Assembly: GCA_022266195.1 (NCBI GenBank)
Contig: WHVY01000001.1
Coordinates: 16,802,001 to 16,866,000 of the forward strand
Direction of reading: 5' to 3'
Length of the DNA: 64,000 nt
From: Tetranychus cinnabarinus
Taxonomy: Eukaryota > Arthropoda > Arachnida > Trombidiformes > Tetranychidae
How positions within the stretch are numbered: the stretch's first letter is position 1; every line of letters begins with the position of its first letter. The notes beneath the pieces are model-generated. The model ran no database searches. It had not been told where the DNA came from and saw only the letters and a list, made by a program, of their open reading frames with translations. This document shows positions 1-13,100 of the stretch, in pieces. A program made the translations under genes and the position numbers.

Positions 1-183
1 ATTCATTATCAATCGAACAATTGAGCCACTTTGGAACATCATACTGATCTTTTTAGTGGTTGTAAGTTTGTCATAACGATACATCCATTCCAAGATGCTA
101 CCAGAAGCTGATCTGTCGAAATAAATGAGTAAATTGGTGATTAGAAGGTTGAATAGTTGAATGAAAATTGTTTGATAAGTCAT
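1..183 (-). CDS. 5' part of an unrecognised protein, possibly membrane receptor (cut by window edge)
   Basis: A reading frame open to the first base of the window starts at the ATG at 183 and gives 61 residues (MTYQTIFIQLFNLLITNLLI...). Residues 5-22 are hydrophobic and may be a membrane-embedded or signal-like stretch; they are followed by a basic region (YRYDKLTTTKK). An in-frame stop lies upstream at about 228-230, and the stretch between it and the ATG is also open, so an earlier exon spliced in here is possible. It lies just downstream of, and on the same strand as, the small membrane protein at 253-797, so it could be a neighbouring relative or a wrongly separated part of the same locus. 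No family is recognised with certainty. Confidence 0.35.
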   Translation of the reverse strand, partial: MTYQTIFIQLFNLLITNLLIYFDRSASGSILEWMYRYDKLTTTKKISMMFQSGSIVRLIMN

Positions 184-252
184 CTGATTTGAATCATGAT
201 AATTGCCAGCTTTAGCTAAAATAGATCCCTACTTGACATCAGTAGAAGCATC

Positions 253-797
253 TCATTTGAGATGAGCTTGTTTAATGTACCTTTCAATCCATTCTTCAAG
301 CTGCTGTTCTTCTTGTTGACTTGGATTTAATTGTACAATGATAGTTGTTAAAAACAGGAATGGGATTAAAAGTAGCAATGTCCACCACCAAACAAGATAG
401 ACTAAATATTGATTAAGATATCCATCCTTGGTTGCCTTGAAAGGTACAAATGCACGAATTAAAATGGGTGCAAAATCACAAATGATGCCACCAAAAAAGA
501 TTAAACAAGAATATACAAAAAGACGTTTCTCCATTGATATTGCAATTGTTGATTTACGGCATAGTGTTAACAGTATCATAATCGTCACATGAGATAAGCT
601 AGTTGAAGTGGCAATGAATCTGATAGTTTCAAAAAAAGAAAAAAAAATTTCAGATAAAGGCAAAAAACATATTTCAATGTGTATAGGAAAACCACTTACT
701 TTGTATTTGATTTTTCATTATCATCCAATTTGGTAATCTTGCGGGTGTTTTGGCGATATTTGAGAAATGGTTTAATTGATTCACTCAATTTAGTCAT
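253..797 (-). CDS. Small multi-pass membrane protein, two exons, receptor-like
   Basis: Exon 1 spans 700-797 and starts at the ATG at 797, with an in-frame TGA just upstream. Exon 2 spans 253-619. The donor (GTAAGT at 694-699) and the acceptor (CAG at 620-622) join the exons in phase 2 and give 154 residues. Residues 1-32 are hydrophilic and basic, like a cytoplasmic loop or tail. Three hydrophobic segments follow: one around TIMILLTLC, one around RLFVYSCLIFFGGIICDFAP and one around YLVYLVWWWTLLLLIPFLFL. The tail is Gln/Glu-rich and ends in KQAHLK. The order of basic loop, three membrane spans and short tail resembles the last third of a seven-helix receptor, so this may be a 5'-truncated or incompletely modelled receptor gene. 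The E-K-R-L-F-V-Y-S stretch recalls nematode serpentine receptors, but that is only an impression. Confidence 0.45.
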
Positions 798-799
798 AA

Positions 800-3700
800 T
801 AAGAGCATAAGTTCAATCAGCAAATCAGTTGTTAAAATAATGCGTAAAAATTGAAAATACGGTTATTCAGTTGAAAATATTGATGAAAATAAATTTGCCA
901 AGGAAGGGCCAAAAGAGATGAAACACATGATTAACTGGCTATATATGAATCTCCATATAATTGTATAATGTAAGCAGATATAAATATCACTAAATTGAAA
1001 TTAAAATTTAACAACAATTCAAATTAAATCACAAAACAAATGAAAACATGGTAAAATCGTAACCGTTAGCTTTATCTCAGCCAGTTTAACCGTTGAAAGG
1101 GAAAGTCTCCAAATTGAGTCTGTTAGAGTCGTTGCCATCATCTGTTGTATTTTTAAACTTGAATCGTCTTAAAATAGATTAACTAAAATCTAGTAAATCT
1201 ATTCTTACATTGAACAAGTTCTTGCTGTTGATTCAATAGATGAGAAAATTAAATCTAAAAATAAACACATTTCATGTCTACATTTTGGCCCGATCTGAGT
1301 ACGAAATTAGCTGATTAGCTCACTGATTCAACTGACAATACAAATAACAATTAAACAGTTAAACATTGTAAATGGAAATACATTAACCCAAACAATCAAT
1401 TAGCACATTTCCAATGGTTAATCAGCAAAACCAAAAACCACAAAAACGACTGTAATTTTTACATTTATTTTCATTTGATCTTGTTTTACACTTTCTGCAA
1501 TTTAAACCTTCTAAATGATAGAAACTTGATCATCAATATTTAATATTTAATTAAAGCAATCAATTGTGAAGTGAAACTCGATTGTTAATCATTAATAATT
1601 AACCCACAACCATCAATAATATAACATGGAATCTTGATTAATGAGAGTTTTGAACAAAGTGTGAGATAACAAAAATTGCTTCAATGTTTCAGTGGAGAAG
1701 CAAAAACAATTAAAGTTGTTAACACTTTTGTTAAAATTAACAATCGACAGCTAATTGATTGATTAGTTAAAAAGTATAAAGCAATTTATAAATCATCAAT
1801 CAACAATTGTCTGTCCAGTTGAGAGTTGAAAATTGATCTGGTTAAGCAAATGGTTAACAGAAAAATATATTTATCATTAGGAAGAAACGATTGGAGTTGA
1901 GTGAAAGTATAAAAATGAAAACACTTTTGAGCCTTTTGTAACTGAATATGTTTTTTTGATTAAGTGAACTAATCATTTATTATTTAATCAAGTGAACAAT
2001 TTGAGGATATCAGGAGAAAGGTTAATTTAGTAAATATAATAATGATGATGCCACCAACAATAATAATTGTTAATTGTTGATCATTAATCATTCTCAATAA
2101 ATTGAGCGATCAAAAAAGAGGCTCTCTTCTCATCATTAAACAACCATTGAAGAGACCAACACACACAAATTCACCAAACTTACACACAATGACAACCTAT
2201 TAATTCACATTGCGTGGTTAAGGTAATTTGTTAATATCAAATAATCATCTTTTATAATAAATTTGGATATAATTATAACAATTATTAACTAACTTACATT
2301 TTAAGATAACCAAAGGTTAACCAAGTTTAAACAGAAGACTGATCAAGTTGATAGGAAATGATGAAGAGTCTTGGAGGAAACAAGAATTGATTCAAAGAGT
2401 TTCTTTCTTCTTCTTCTTCTCAAAAGTAACAAATAATGAATAACATCTGCTTCTTTCTTATAGATGACGATGATGATGATGTTGTTGATGGTGGTGGTAA
2501 GGATGATAATGATGAGAAGGCTGAAAAGATAAAGAAAATTATGATTAAATTTCATTTCTCTTGGTTGAACAGTTGTAACATTTTCCAAGTTTTATTTGAA
2601 AGACTAACCAACCATTGATTAAACATTTAAGACTTTCTTAATTTGTTAACAATGTAATTCACTTTTGCAACTATTTTTGGCTTTTAATATTGATCTTGAT
2701 TCAATTGAACGGAAATATCATCAATATTTTCTTGAAATGATATAAAATAAAAACTATTACAAGCCTATTTAAATTGCTAACCGTTTACAAATTGTTTCAA
2801 TTTGAATGTTTCTGGTTCAACATTTTATATTGAAATTTTGTTCCAGTTCAATTGTATCGGTTGGATATAAGATGATACTTAAGTATTGTTTGGTCGGAAA
2901 CTTTGCTTTTTGTCAGTTTTCAATGTTCATTGTTGTTGTCAATCGATCATAGGCTTAAATTGTAGCAATATTATTTGTTGCGAGGTAAGTGCATCAAGTT
3001 TGATTAATTACTTTCTTTTCTTAGCTCTTTCATGATACTTCATACCATGTCTTAATTAACTATTTAAATTGATTAGAGACATTAATTAAGCAAGGAAATT
3101 AATAGGGAAAGACGGTTTGTAATCCTTGAGACAAAATCATGTTAATCCCAATCCGAAACCTTTTTCTCTTTGTTATCCTTTCTTGCTTCTCATAATGAGT
3201 TGACAATTGTTAATCATTATGTGAATCAAATTAAATAACCTTAATCTTAAGCTAAACAATAAGGGAGATGAAAATGGGATAAGGAGAAAGTAAATAGTAA
3301 AAAAAGGAAAGTAAATGAAATATTAAGCTTTTGAATAACAAGATATCTTAACTTGGATCATCTTTGAAGCTTTTCTTTGGATGAAAATGGATGAAATCTA
3401 TCCTGATGAAAAGATGATGATAATGATGGCGGTGTGTGCGATGGTAATGGTGAAGATGAAGAAAAAAACTAGCTCGAGATCATGATAATGAATGAATATG
3501 ATTGAACAAATAAAAAGATGAAACCAAATAAAGGGAAGAAAACTGGGAAACAAAAATGAACTTCAAAGATTCAAGTCCGCTATAACAGGTTCCAATTAGG
3601 CCTAATAACAGAAGGTATTACAAGTAGGAAGAAAAAGGTCAATAAGATGATCAAGAAGATGAAGCTGATGATGATGATGAAACCCTCGTGACTATTTAAG

Positions 3701-6120
3701 ATAGGTTGAACTTGTCATGCTATTTCCTCTCAAACGAATCTATGTCAATCCCTAAGAGGATTATCACTATTAAGCTACTTCTTTTTACTTGTGAACCCTC
3801 TCATAACACACAATCTTCTCTTTCTCCTCTTCTTCTTGTCTTTATCATGATGAGCATCTTTTTGACCATCCAATACATCCAAATTTTTGACTCATTTGTG
3901 ATTGCACACCAACAATTAACATTGAAAATAACAGCAAAAATATTTCTCTTCCCATGAATAAATTGAAACCAAAATCATTTATCCACTCATTAGTCTCCAG
4001 CAGTAGACAAAAGAAGTACAAGCTCATTGAAAAGTTTCCAGAGTGAAGGTCACCTTTAAACCATTGATCAACTTAGGTGACCGAAGTGGCTAATAAAAAA
4101 ACCAAAATGAACATCAATTAACTGCTTACAATCGATAAATTTGTAATTACCTGGGTTTTAATCCTTGAGCAATCAGAACTTGACAATCATTAATCAACAA
4201 GAGAGAATTTGTCAGTCCATTTAAGACATAAAATTAAAGTCAACTTAAGCCAATTGACTGACCTAAAGAACAAAAAATTTATATAAAAAAACCAAAATAC
4301 AAAATGTAAAATACGCCCTACACTGAATAGCAAATACGAACCTCTAATCTTGCCTTTTAGGCAATGGATTAAAATCGCGCGATGAATTTGAACGCTCAAT
4401 TAAAGCTCATCTAGCAACAAAATGTGAATCCACTTTTAAACCAATTCAACAACCTAAATGACGAAAACAAAAAAATTAGTAAAATGGATAGTAAAATATT
4501 TAAACACAATTACCAACCTACATTATTCACACAATTGGGACCACCAACAGAAAACCTATCAAGAAAATAGAAACAAGAAATTGATTATAAAGATTTCCGC
4601 GTTAAAACACATCAAAACAATAAATGATCAACAGTTGTTACAATTAATAAAACCACTCATAACTAAATTAAACAAAGACAATGTTTAATTAATGGCTTGC
4701 ATTGAAAGAAACCGTTAACTAATTCAAATATTAAAACCATGTGATAAGGCGGAGAAAGCAAAATGTGTAACCAAACGAAAGCAAAGGCGCGCTATTTAAG
4801 TTAGCTATTAACATGATTAACCTTTTAATCAACTCATCAATTTGACTTGAATTGTAAATTATCATCAACATTAACCCTCATCATTAGCTTGACAAAACAT
4901 TGGTATTAATATCATGAGCGATAAAAGTGTAAAATTGTTGAAGAAAACTTGAAATGTAAAACTATTATTGTGATGTAAATAATATTGTTTATTCATTGCA
5001 ATCTAAATTACAGTTTTATATTACAATTTAGCCAAGTTGATCATTTTTTCCCACCTTTACTCAATAATAAACTATGTAAACAGATTAACATAATAACATG
5101 GTAAATTGATACTGAACCAGAACTATTTCCATCAAATATACACTTTTAACCTTTCATCCAATGGAATGGATAAAACAATCTCTATTTTGCACTCAAAGAG
5201 TCCAATCTTGATAACAATAAAATCCAATCAACAATCAATTGTTAATCATATGAACCATCAAAAATAACATGATATCTTTTTCAACATTCATAGTTTATTA
5301 TTATTTTGAACAAGTAACAAAAAACTGATATAATATCTGATAAAACATATGAACCTCACAATGAGTATTCACACGCAAAAAAAGATTTCATCTTTCTATC
5401 ATCTTCCAATTTCAATCTTCATCATTTCCATGCAAATGAATTGCCAGAAAATAATAGGTTTGAGGAAAAAAATCGAAGTTATTCCACTTCTATTTCATCA
5501 TTATCTTTTACTATTATTGATGTTTTATTATTTTTTTATTGTTGTCATATTCAGTTTGATTGGTTAGTGACATGAAAAGTAACATTGATAATGCACTACA
5601 ATTCAATCTTATTGATTTTCATCATTCTTCACCTGTTATCTTGTCCATAATTATTGCTTTTTTTCAATTATATTCATTATTTAAATTCAATTCTCTAAAT
5701 TTTTCATTCTTTTCTCAATTTCGGTATAAAATTCAACTTTATTATTCAGATTCTCTGACAAAATTTAAATCGTTTTTCTGTTATCCAGGGATGGAATAGC
5801 ACTTGGGAGTTATCCTTCCCAGTTGATAACCAAAGTAATAGGGAAAGGTGTATTTATGAAGACGATAATATTCAATGTTAGGAAGATAGTCATTAAAGTT
5901 AAATAATATTTCGAAAAAATCGAGAATTTAAATCGATGTTATTTTGATTAATTTCATATTTTATTCAACTTTTTCTCAGTGAATCCTTGACTCTGTGATT
6001 CTGCATAGCTTTGCTTAGACTTGGTTAACTTGGTGATCTTGCAATAGTGTTTATTGATTTCTGAGAAAATCGATCACAATCTACGATTCTTTTTACACAA
6101 AATCGATTAAATCGTAGATT
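800..6120. other. Gene-poor AT-rich stretch
   Basis: I see no gene here that I can support. The stretch holds AT-rich spacer, GAT/GAA trinucleotide runs (around 2400-2520 and 3410-3690) and short open frames with low-complexity translations. None has a family motif or a convincing set of splice sites. Confidence 0.5.
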
Positions 6121-6123
6121 CAA

Positions 6124-6378
6124 ATGGCGTTCAAAGTCGGTGAACTGATAAAAGACATTGAAACTCTACGAAATTGACTGAGTCCAAACACAGCATTTCA
6201 ATATTTTTTATTTGACGAAATTGAACAGAAATTTCAGGGTGAAAAATATCATGTCAAAGCGGCTCATAATGCTCTGTTCAATCGAGAGCAATATCGATTA
6301 TATCGTCGATTTGATTGGATTGTACAAAAACTTTTTGCATTAGCTTGCGTTAGGTTAGGTAAGGTTGGATCAGGTTAA
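6124..6378 (+). pseudogene. Decayed coding relic with one internal stop
   Basis: From the ATG at 6124 one frame reads 84 codons to the TAA at 6376-6378, interrupted only by a TGA at 6175-6177. The translation has a protein-like mix (for example FQYFLFDEIEQKFQGEKYHV and REQYRLYRRFDWIVQKLFAL), unlike the low-complexity frames nearby. Local base composition is less AT-rich than the flanks. The 3' end runs into a TTAGG-like repeat (6349-6372). No family is recognised; a transposon-derived fragment is the likeliest origin. Confidence 0.3.
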
Positions 6379-6399
6379 GTTGATCTGGTAACGAACAAG

Positions 6400-9300
6400 T
6401 TTCGTTTTAATATGGAAATATTTTCTGATGAATTGTGATTCTATTTTGAATTTAAAAATTCCTTCAGAATATGATAAGTTCTGGGCGGGAATTGACAAAC
6501 TATAAATGGGAGGAGTTATACTTGAAATAGTTATTCAAAAGGTAAACTAAGCTGGGAGTGAAAAGCATATTTTGTCGAGAAAAATATTCAATAATAAATA
6601 TTTTTCCTTTGATTTGCAACACAACTCAACCTCACCACTGATACCATGATAATCACTATAATTATCATTATCATTATCATCACATTTTCATTGTGTATTG
6701 TGCAAGGAATGACAGGGAATGACAAGCTTTAAATTTTGTATTTACTGATAAGCTAAAGGAGTGACAAAAGAGTAACAATGTTTATTTCATTGGAAGATGA
6801 AAAAATGCAAAAATACACTTTGATTGAGTTTTAGTTCATTTTATTTGTGCATCTTCACTCAACCCTAATTAAGCTTAATTAACTGCCTCAAACCTTAATT
6901 AGTTTGCTTAACTAAGCAAAATATCTGCTGAGATTTACACTAAACAAGCAAGTGAGTTAAATAATGTAAACAAATTGATTATTTCATCTTCTTTATCATC
7001 CTCTTTACACCACTTTTTATTGTTAATACTTTACTTTTATAGCTTATAAAACACAATATCAACACATTTTCATTCAACAATTGATTCAAGAGCAACAACA
7101 AAAGACTCAACCAAAAACCCAATATTTTGATTAATAAATTTTTCAAATTCAATCAGCAATTTCCTGTGATTCAATAGATTAATTCATTTGAAAGGTTCGA
7201 AAAGTGTTTCCTCAATTTCATGACAACAATTGAACAAATTCAAGTGCAACATAAAGGTAAACTTGAATCATAAGGCAATGCTCGAAACCGTTTTTTCAGC
7301 CTTAAACCGGCATCATCTTCATTCTGAATTTGAATCCTCAAAAGAGCCATGATCCATGGGTATGTGTGCCTTGCTTGCTAAACAATATGAAACAAAAAAT
7401 TGAGGTCGATAATGTTCAACTGGGAGTGGAATGGGAAGAAAAAGTATTATGGATAAGCATTGAAACTCCCAGTTGGATAAACTTCTTTATCCTTCTTATC
7501 CTCGAGAAAAAATATCACTCCAAGCTTCTCTTTATAACAGAACAAGTTTCAACTGAAATCAATTGTGTTCCCATCTCTTTATTCAATCAGACTTTTGTTT
7601 TTCAAATTAGCTTCTCAGTTAAACATTTACACCGAATTGGGTGAAGAGAGAGGAAAAAAACTTTTCCTTAAAAATAATCATTATTCGGATTGCATTTTCA
7701 AATGTAAATTCATTCCAAGATTCAATTCTCGTCACCAGAAACATTAAAAGATTTTCCCAATTTCAACCCTTTTCTTTCAATCTTAATCAGAACTTTCATT
7801 TTCTTTTTTCATTCCATTGGTGATAATATTCAAATGGTTAATTCTGTTCAGTCAATTTTCTCGATTCTCAGGTTTTCCTTTACCAGGGAATCCTGAATAT
7901 GGTCCACTTGAATAGACTTTTTCATCATGATTAACATCATCTTCATCATTCAACTTTCATTCATTGACATCATCTTTATCGGCCTAATCTTGTTTGTTTT
8001 AAATAAATATTGATGGTCAAGTTTAGATTGAATAAAAAGGAAGAACAGAGAATAGAACTGTCTTTTTTCGCCATCTTTATCTTCATCTGTGCTCTGTTTA
8101 ATCGGTTGTGATGGGAATGTTAACAAGGGAAGGAAGATGAACAAGTTTATCCAACTTGTCTTCAGCTTACTTTGTACAATCATCTTCATCATTTTGTCTT
8201 CCGTTTAACCTTAACATCTTTCTTATCCTTGATTCCTCAACCTTTTCAATTTTTTAAGGTAAACTCACAGCTTTATCAAATGCTCAATGTCCAGATGAAA
8301 AAACAGTCTAACTCTCTTCATATTATTACTATTACAACTTTTATCATTATTATTTTTATTATCTTTAGATATTTTTAGAAGTAGAAGAAGAAGCGAAGAA
8401 AAATCAAAGCTGACTTGAATATTAAACAAAACTTATTCAACTTTCAAGTAACAAAAGTAGATGAAACCCAAGTCCGTAGTTTGATGCTAAGCAAAGACTC
8501 GACTCTAACCTAACAATCAATGCTTTCCCCATTAAACTTTACACCAAGGTTGGGGTCGGTCTCAAGTTGATCAATGGTTTCAACATTGTCTAATGGTTTA
8601 ACCTAATGATGACCTAGAAATGAACAATTATTTAATCACTGATTTAACCCAAACATTCAATCAACAATTTAGATTTTTGTATTACAATGATTTACAATGA
8701 TTAATGACACAAACGGTCCAATATTGACTCATTATTTATGCATTGTTGTTACTGATGTATGTACACTGTTTGGCTAAACTTTGATTAAAACCCTTGTTTG
8801 CTTGCAACTTTGAATACATAATACCAAATGGCAGCCAATTAGTCAAAAGCTGAATACAAGAATCAGTGGAAAGAAACTGACCAAAATGAGATTGGAACAG
8901 GAAAGAGGTGGACACACGTAGATTCAACATTGATGATGGTCAAAGAAGATCAAGAAAGCGTTTTTAAAAACAAAAGTAAATGTTGATCAATTCAATCCAA
9001 ATGTTGCTTTTCATGTCAACCTCAATATCGATGGTTGCAAATGCAAGAATAATAAAAATGCAAATTGAAAACTCGAGGTTTGACTGTGATGAATAAGTGA
9101 TGAGATTATCCATAATATCATCATTGATTGGTTCAATTGTAAAATGGATAGCAAATTTGTGCTGAAACTTTTATGAAAAAGGAAAGGGCAGAAAGGTGAA
9201 AGAAGAAGAAAATTATACAAAAATTTCATGATAAAGATGGGAAAAGATGAAGGAAAAAGTGGAAATTGTTTTTCTCCATCAAAACCTTTCCGTATTCAGA

Positions 9301-9978
9301 GGCTTCTTTTGCACACCAATGAACAGTTCTTTACTCAATTGGTTGAACATTATTGACAATATGTTTTTCAAAGATTTGCTCAACCATTTATATCACCATG
9401 TGAACCATCATCATCATCATTATCATCCAAAGCTACTTGAAAGTGTTGAACAACTTGAACTTATCATAAATGTTTAAAGTGGATTTCAACCTTTTTTTTC
9501 CTTCATCTTTGCCATATTATTTAATGTTATTTGGTTTTTTTGTTTTCGTCTTTTCTTTTTACCTTTTATTTTCCATTCCTCATCATTTTTACCTTCAATT
9601 TACCTTTTCTTTTGCTCAACATTTCGAAAGGTTGATTATTTTTTCGTGTGACTCTCCATTATTATCATTGTTATCTTACCAGCGACCTAAGACATTCAAT
9701 TTTACTTTACTCTGTGCTTTTCACTTTCACAGACCATGATAACAAATTCATACCACGAACAGATTGAATTGGGAATTCTGGATTTAAATCCAAAAGAAGG
9801 GAGAAGAAGATGCATGAAGATGGTGATGATGATGAGCATTTGGAAGAAAAAAGGAAATGGAAAGAAAATTTTCTTCCTTCAATTGTGATTTCTTTTCAAA
9901 CCCTATTCTAATCAAATCTTCACTCGCTACAAATAGTCAAACTTTTGTTTTTCACCAACTTTAAATCATTTTCAATTT
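6400..9978. other. Gene-poor stretch with T-rich and ATC-repeat tracts
   Basis: No supportable gene. Several open frames of 60-104 codons occur (for example 7330-7644 plus), but they lack motifs, and many are dominated by Phe, Ser or Leu from T-rich DNA (9470-9739). A CAT/ATC microsatellite lies at about 9405-9430. Confidence 0.45.
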
Positions 9979-9983
9979 ACTTT
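9979..9983 (+). repeat. Target-site duplication, left (ACTTT)
   Basis: ACTTT directly precedes the 5' LTR and recurs directly after the 3' LTR at 14146-14150, as expected for a 5-bp duplication made by a Copia-type integrase. Confidence 0.85.
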
Positions 9984-10169
9984 AATTGAAATAATGTATT
10001 GTTGATTACATTGTTAGTCGTAACATTCATTGTTAGCTAAATAATCCAGATGAATATAATCGTACGTAGTTAATGAATTATCCTTAAGTAACAATTTATA
10101 CGTCTTTGTGTTAACATATATTCAATAAAGTTCTTGATTCATATTTACTCGGACCTGAATTAACCAACT
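9984..10169 (+). repeat. 5' LTR of the Copia-type element
   Basis: This 186-bp direct repeat matches 13960-14145 throughout. It includes TATA-like sequence (ACATATATTC) and an AATAAA polyadenylation signal at 10124-10129, so promoter and poly(A) signals of the element probably lie here. The left edge is set by the ACTTT duplication and the right edge by the primer-binding site. Confidence 0.93.
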
Positions 10170-10183
10170 GGTTATGGGCTCAG
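10170..10183 (+). promoter_or_regulatory. Primer-binding site, internal tRNA-iMet type
   Basis: GGTTATGGGCTCAG follows the 5' LTR with no gap. It matches, with one mismatch, the complement of the anticodon-stem region of initiator tRNA-Met, the unusual internal primer site known from Drosophila copia, which uses a tRNA half molecule. The gag-pol start codon at 10174 lies inside this site. Confidence 0.8.
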
Positions 10184-13100
10184 TCACGGATATGAATATT
10201 TCTAATGTCTCAGTTCTGGTTGAACGTTTTGATGGTGTAAATTTCCCATCTTGGAAGTTCAGAATGATGAACTGGTTGAGGAAAGAAGGACTCTGGGATA
10301 TTGTTGTTAATGAGAGTTTACTTCAAACTAGACAAGAGAAGAGGTCTAACGATAGAGCTCTTGGATTATTGAATTGTTCAATTTCACCGAGATATTGTTC
10401 ATTAGTTCAGAATGCTTCAACCGCCTTTGAGGTTTGGAATATTTTGTGTAAAACCTTTCAACCTAAAGGTTTGGCTCACATCTGTCATTTGAAGGACAAA
10501 TTGTCGCATTATAAATTCAATACTGATGAACCAATTATCAATTCAATTGCACATTTACAAGATATTTGGTGTCAACTTGAAATGTTGGATGAAAAAATAA
10601 GTGAATCAGAAAAGGTTACTGTCCTTTTGAACAAATTACCAGTAAAGTTCAGTAATTTTGTCAATTCTATTGAAATTCTTATCGAAGAAATTACATTACA
10701 AAAATTGATCTCTAAGATTTTACATCATGAAATGAAGCTTCAAAATTCTGGTAATCAATCTATTGAGCGAGGTGTTAAAGCTTTAGCTATTGAAAACAAT
10801 TTCTCGAATAAAACGAAGCTAAATAAGAAGAAGAAGAACAAGAACCATCTTAAATGTTTCAAATGTGGTAATCTTGGTCACTTTGCTCGAGATTGTAAAG
10901 GAGCAACAAATGTGAAAACATTCAATACTGATGTGAAGCAGAAGGAGAAAGCATTCACAGTTAATGATGGCAATGATACACTTGAATGGAAATTAGATTC
11001 AGGGGCTACGAGACACATGACTGGTAATGTCAATTTCTTTATGGATTACATTGAAATTGATGATGAATATGTGTATCAAGCTGATGGAACAGCATTGAAA
11101 ATTGAAGGTAAAGGTACAATCAAAATGACTTCTAAGGTAAATGGAGAAACAAATTATTACAAATTAACAAACGTCTATCATGTACCTAAGATGACTCAAA
11201 ATTTGTTCTCGGTTGGTCAAGCAACTTCAAATGGCGCATCTTTTTCAATGAAAAAGGATAAATGTTTCGTTTATGACGATGAAGATAAATTGTTTGCTAC
11301 TGCAAATAGAATTGGTAACTTGTATATCCTCAATTGTAAAGTAATTTACAAGAGTGAAATGGTATTGGCAAGCAATGATAACATTCGGGCAACTGATATT
11401 AACCTTTGGCATCAAAGACTTGGTCATGTTAATCATTCAAATTTGAAAAAATTGATAAATGAAGGTATTGTCAATGATATTAAATTGACTGGAGAAGCAA
11501 GTAAAATCTGTAATGGTTGTATCAAAGGTAAAATGACAAGACAACCCTTCAAATCGAGAACTGAAGTGGCAACTGAAGCTGTACTTGATTTGATACACTC
11601 TGATATTTGCGGACCCATCAGAACCCCATCTTTCAGTGGAATGAAATATTTTATTACATTCATAGACGATTGGTCAAATTGGGTATTTGTATCACCAATC
11701 AAAGAGAGAAGTCAAGCTTTCGAAAAGTTCATTGAGTATGAAGCTTCGGTCACTAATTTACATGGAAAAAATATTAAATGTTTTCGATCAGATAATGCTA
11801 AGGAATATTTGACCACTGATTTTGAAAAATTGTTCACAGAAAAGGGTATTAAACATGAAACATCTTTACCTTATATACATCAACAGAATGGTGTTGCCGA
11901 GCGTATGAATAGAACGCTCCGTGAAATGGCTTGCTCTATGCTTCATCAAGCAAATTTAAACTTATCTTATTGGGCTGAAGCAATTGTAACAGCTAGTTAT
12001 TTGAGAAATCGCTGTCCATCGAAGGTTATAAATTTTGATACACCTTTTTTACGATGGAAAGGTCACAAACCAAACTTGAACCATTTAAGAGTATTTGGAT
12101 CAAAATCATTTGCTTTATTACCACAGGAAAAACGTTCAAAAATCGATAGTAAAGTAATTGAAGCGATTTTTACTGGTTACTGTATTAACAAAAAGGCGTA
12201 CCGATTGATTGATCCTAATACTTTGGATGTAATTTTTGCCAGGGATGTTAAGTTTGATGAAGATGAAGTAGTCAAAAATATGAGAACAGAAACAACAGCC
12301 AATGATGATTTACTTATTGATCAAGATGAGTTATATCAACCAAAAAATGATAAAAATAGGTCGCATCGAAATGAAGCTCTGATGATAACTGCTGAACCAA
12401 GTAGCTATCAAGAAGCTGTTAATAGCAATGAAGATAAACAATGGCTTAATGCAATTAACAATGAATATCATTCATTAATGAAAGCAAATACTTGGACATT
12501 GGTAAAAAGACCTGATAATAGAAATATTATTAGAAACAAATGGGGTTTTAAGGTTAAACGAAGTGATAAATCAGAAATCGTTTACAAAGCACGTTTGGTG
12601 GCAAAAGGTTTCACACAAGTGAAAGGTGAAGATTTTTCAGAAACATTCGCCCCTGTTGCCAAGTTCCCAACATTGCGATTGTTATTATCATTATGCGTCA
12701 AGTTCAAAATGATTATACATCAGATGGATGTAAAAACAGCGTATTTGAATGGTAAATTAGATGAAGATATTTACATGTACCAACCAGAAGGTTTTATTGA
12801 AGATGAAAACTCAGTTTGTAAATTGAACAAAAGCATCTATGGGTTGAAACAGTCAGGACGAAATTGGAACATATTACTGAATAATTGTTTGGTTAAACTT
12901 GGCTTTACTCAAACTAAGTCTGACAACTGTTTTTATTGGAGAGGTGAGGCAAAGAAAAGAGTTTACATTCTGGTTTATGTTGATGATTTGTTGATTGCTG
13001 GACAAAATGTTGAAATAATCAAAATAATCAAAGATTTACTCAAAGCTCAATTTGAAATGAAAGATTTGGGCTTGCTGAAATCATTCTTAGGAATTGATTT

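Noticed and set aside
2343..2618. Overlapping frames on both strands near 2.4-2.6 kb
   Set aside because: Both are translations of GAT/GAA repeats (Asp-rich one way, Ile/Arg-rich the other), with no motif.
7330..7644. 104-codon plus-strand frame
   Set aside because: It has no recognised domain, neighbouring frames are similar in length, and no splice sites join it to other exons.
9470..9739. Phe/Leu-rich plus-strand frame resembling a membrane protein
   Set aside because: It is a T-rich tract; runs of Phe come from poly-T and there is no alternation of loops and helices.
9986..10166. LTR borders placed at TG...CA (TGAAATAATG to TTAACCA)
   Set aside because: This placement gives no target duplication, whereas the slightly longer AATTG...CAACT borders give a perfect ACTTT duplication and abut the primer site.
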